Assembly: GCA_964354225.1 (NCBI GenBank) | Contig: CAYGZC010000152.1 | Span: 1-16,048, forward strand | Source: CAYGZC01 sp964354225 | GTDB lineage: Bacteria; Bacteroidota; Ignavibacteria; UBA10030; SZUA-254 | Length of the DNA: 16,048 nucleotides | Direction: 5' to 3' | Part shown: one piece after another, positions 14,025 through 16,048 of the stretch | Layout: each line of letters begins with the position of its first letter | How positions within the stretch are numbered: the stretch's first letter is position 1 | Notes under the pieces: generated by a model | The model's input: only the letters and a program-made list of their open reading frames with translations | The model's database searches: none | What the model was told of the DNA's origin: nothing | Made by a program: the position numbers and the translations under genes

Positions 14025-15251
14025 ATGAAACAATTTCTCATATTATTAACTTTATCGATTATTTGGTCTGGATTAGCATACTCTAAACCCTATATTCAGA
14101 CATCTGCCAGTTTTGGGATTTTCCATTCATCACTATCACGTTATGGTGAGTGGATTGAATCTGATTTTGGATATGCCTGGCGGCCCATGCACGTTGTTCA
14201 CAACTGGCGTCCATATCTCCATGGTCGTTGGGTATGGACCGATTATGGCTGGTACTGGGTTTCGAACGAACCATTTGGTTGGGCAACATTTCACTATGGA
14301 CGATGGAATTATGACGACTATTATGGATGGATATGGATTCCCGATTACGATTGGGGACCCGCTTGGGTTGAGTGGTGTTACAATGATGACTATATCGGAT
14401 GGGCACCATTACCAACTTATGCAACTTTCAATATAAGTTTTGGAATTACTTTTTCGAATCACTGGGTAACACCTTACCATTACTGGAATTTCATTCCATG
14501 TAGATATTTTACTACAACGCGAATAGTCGATCATGTTCAGCCGGTTGATCGAAACCGACGTATCTATGGCGAAACCCGTGGTGTGGAGCATATTAGATAT
14601 GAAGGTAATCGCGTGATCAATCGTGGCATCGACGTTAATACAGTAGAACAACGAACCAATACACGAATTAGAAGGGTTGAAGTTGTTAATCGAGAACGAG
14701 GTGAAAGCGAACGATTCGTGCGTGAGGGAGGCAGAGAAAGAATTGAAACATATCGTCCGCAGATTGAAAAAAGAGCGGGTGAGGAGCAATCTCGCTCCAT
14801 GGATACTCGACGAAAAGATAATAAGCCCAGCATTGATCGTGGAAGATCAATCGAATTGCCCAAGCGGGATACACCCACTGGTCGTGATGCGGTTCGTGAC
14901 CGTGGTGAGATCAGAGAGCGCGTTCCTTCCGAGCGCCGGATAGAAACAACTCAACCTCAACAACGGGACTTCCAACAAGAACAACAGCAGAGAGATAAGC
15001 GTCAGGAGTCTTTCGAACGGCGACGTGAACAACAACGCGATCAGTGGCAGCGCCGACAAGAAGACCAGCGAATGCGAGAACAGCAAGTGCGAGAAAATCG
15101 AAATAGAGAAATGCCTCGGTACGAAAAACATCAGCCACAAATACGTGAACGCTCTGCACCACAGATAAGAGAACGCCTCCAGCCCACACAGCGATCTCCC
15201 GAACGTCGGGAAGAATCACGTGGTAACACGGGAAAAAAACGAAGACCGTAA
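14025..15251 (+). CDS. DUF6600 domain protein with Arg/Glu/Gln-rich C-terminal tail
   Basis: 408 residues; the ATG at 14025 has GAAAGGA 7 nt upstream. A signal peptide occupies residues 1-20 (FLILLTLSIIWSGLAYS). Residues ~38-180 are extraordinarily rich in Trp and Tyr with repeated GRW/GW units (GRWVWTDYGWYWVSNEPFGW, HYGRWNYDDYYGWIWIPDYD, IGWAPLP). That is the DUF6600 (FecR-neighbour type) pattern, of unknown function and probably a beta-rich periplasmic or surface domain. From about residue 195 the protein becomes a ~210-residue highly charged, low-complexity tail of Arg, Glu, Gln and Asp. The tail has short recurrent RERRxxQ-type units, is probably disordered or partly coiled-coil, and ends GKKRRP. 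It is a single-gene unit with a terminator-like hairpin after it. Confidence 0.85.
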   Translation: MKQFLILLTLSIIWSGLAYSKPYIQTSASFGIFHSSLSRYGEWIESDFGYAWRPMHVVHNWRPYLHGRWVWTDYGWYWVSNEPFGWATFHYGRWNYDDYYGWIWIPDYDWGPAWVEWCYNDDYIGWAPLPTYATFNISFGITFSNHWVTPYHYWNFIPCRYFTTTRIVDHVQPVDRNRRIYGETRGVEHIRYEGNRVINRGIDVNTVEQRTNTRIRRVEVVNRERGESERFVREGGRERIETYRPQIEKRAGEEQSRSMDTRRKDNKPSIDRGRSIELPKRDTPTGRDAVRDRGEIRERVPSERRIETTQPQQRDFQQEQQQRDKRQESFERRREQQRDQWQRRQEDQRMREQQVRENRNREMPRYEKHQPQIRERSAPQIRERLQPTQRSPERREESRGNTGKKRRP

Positions 15252-15262
15252 ACGGCAATTTT

Positions 15263-15294
15263 GAAAAAGGTAGTCAATTTAGGTTGCCTTTTTC
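15263..15294. terminator. Terminator hairpin between convergent DUF6600 and DUF5916 genes
   Basis: GAAAAAGG (15263-15270) pairs with CCTTTTTC (15287-15294); three more wobble-containing pairs can extend the stem to 11 bp with a 10-nt loop. It starts 11 bases after the DUF6600 stop and ends 2 bases before the end of the opposite-strand gene, so it may serve both directions. Confidence 0.65.
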
Positions 15295-15296
15295 AT

Positions 15297-16048
15297 TTAT
15301 ATACTAAACCAATAGCTCGCTTTCAGAAGCAAGATGTTCGTTGGAGAAACACGGAACGTATCATCAATATCATCCTTAAAAGAGTCAAAATAATCTTCTT
15401 TCTCGTTGCTGCGTGCTTGTGACCAAACCAGATACAGCGTGCTTCCCGGTAAATACTCCCAACGTAGAACGATATTCGTGTTCAGCGATTGCTCGTTTTG
15501 GTCTTCAGGTGAAAAATGGTCTGGTGATTCAAAATTGGATGTACCAACAAGTTGACGATAATTATTGTGATGCACCTTGGCGAGAAACACCTGACTATAG
15601 AACTGGAGTGTTAGATCCCGTGTGAAGGTAATCGTGCTGCGAAGAGTAAAGTTGTGCTCGATTGTACTTCGGTCTGCAAATATACTTTTTTCAAAATCAC
15701 CAATGATGATCGACTCGAACCATGCTTCTTGATTCTTGACGTACTGGTATACATATTCAAAATCCCATTCCATCCACGAGAGCGGTTTCAGACTGACCGC
15801 AATCTCGCTTTCAACCTGTTTTTTCAATTTAATATCCCAACCGAAATTCTGCTGCAAGTAAAAAACGACATCGTTTCGTTCGTCGGTCTCAAGAGAAATC
15901 CCTGCTTGATAATTTCTCGGTTTCCGATAAAGACCATTCCCTCTCGTTTCACGATCATCATACATCCCGATATCAACGCCGACTTCTCCCTCTATCCTCC
16001 AATAATTCGTGAAGAGAAGCTCGCTGCTCAGTCGACTCTCGCGTGAGA
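15297..16048 (-). CDS. DUF5916 domain protein, C-terminal part (cut by window end)
   Basis: The frame is open from the right edge to TAA at 15297-15299, about 250 residues; the ATG at 15963-15965 is internal, since the coding continues above it (FTNYWRIEGEVGVDIG). The sequence alternates amphipathic strands: LRSTITFTRDLTLQFYSQVF, then LRWEYLPGSTLYLVWSQARS and the end LLLKASYWFSI. This is the end of the outer-membrane beta-barrel-like DUF5916 domain. In full-length family members (about 700-900 residues) it follows a carbohydrate-binding CBM9-like domain. The terminal aromatic (W-F-x-I) fits an outer-membrane insertion signal. The function of the family is unknown. Confidence 0.88.
   Translation of the reverse strand, partial: SRESRLSSELLFTNYWRIEGEVGVDIGMYDDRETRGNGLYRKPRNYQAGISLETDERNDVVFYLQQNFGWDIKLKKQVESEIAVSLKPLSWMEWDFEYVYQYVKNQEAWFESIIIGDFEKSIFADRSTIEHNFTLRSTITFTRDLTLQFYSQVFLAKVHHNNYRQLVGTSNFESPDHFSPEDQNEQSLNTNIVLRWEYLPGSTLYLVWSQARSNEKEDYFDSFKDDIDDTFRVSPTNILLLKASYWFSI

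Noticed and set aside
14113..14436. 107-codon plus-strand frame rich in Gly, His and Met, and several minus-strand frames over the same region
   Set aside because: These are shadow frames created by the Trp/Tyr-rich repeats of the DUF6600 gene, which has the signal peptide and ribosome site.
1..16048. CRISPR arrays, tRNA or rRNA genes, insertion sequences, prophage or defence systems
   Set aside because: No regularly spaced repeats, cloverleaf-type sequence, transposase or integrase motif, or terminal inverted repeats were seen. The S24 repressor alone is not evidence of a prophage.

Overview
The window looks like chromosomal DNA from a member of the Bacteroidota/Ignavibacteriota/Chlorobi (FCB) group. 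Evidence: a secreted protein ends in a type IX secretion C-terminal sorting domain with the NYPNPFNP motif typical of Ignavibacteria-like genomes. There is also a DUF5916 outer-membrane protein, a DUF6600 protein, a small histone H1-like (Hc1) protein and a bacterial deoxyhypusine synthase homologue. The DNA is AT-rich. Many genes have only weak Shine-Dalgarno sequences. Seven upstream regions share a TTGnnn-N16/17-TAnnTT promoter pattern.

Layout. 1-1932 (+): the 3' end of a GH130 glycoside phosphorylase, a remnant of an M2/M3-type metallopeptidase (only the last ~46 codons), then a secreted metallo-beta-lactamase-fold protein with altered metal ligands. A hairpin at 1887-1932 separates these from convergent genes. 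1974-5473 (-): a 740-residue T9SS cargo protein and a membrane-anchored M19 dipeptidase. 5537-7842 (-): a histone H1-like protein behind a deoxyhypusine synthase homologue (one transcription unit with a clear terminator), preceded by a FabG-like SDR. 7932-8312 (+): a SufT-like DUF59 protein, divergent from the SDR. 8368-9462 (-): ychF. 9564-10955 (-): an HTH-receiver protein followed by a pseudo-receiver/HisKA protein without an ATPase domain. 11114-11860 (-): a LexA/CI-type repressor with a near-consensus promoter overlapped by a dyad, probably autoregulated. 11981-13838 (-): a large secreted protein of unknown function, with a stem-loop in its predicted leader and a TTG start. 14025-15251 (+): a DUF6600 protein with a long Arg/Glu/Gln tail. 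15297 to the right edge (-): the C-terminal beta-barrel part of a DUF5916 protein.

Most genes are housekeeping or envelope genes. No mobile element, CRISPR array, tRNA or rRNA was seen. The most thought-provoking items are the deoxyhypusine synthase/histone pair in an organism type without eIF5A, the truncated kinase/HTH-receiver pair, the degenerate MBL protein, the self-regulated S24 repressor, and the unrecognised 585-residue protein, which may be a distant N-formylglutamate-amidohydrolase-like hydrolase.
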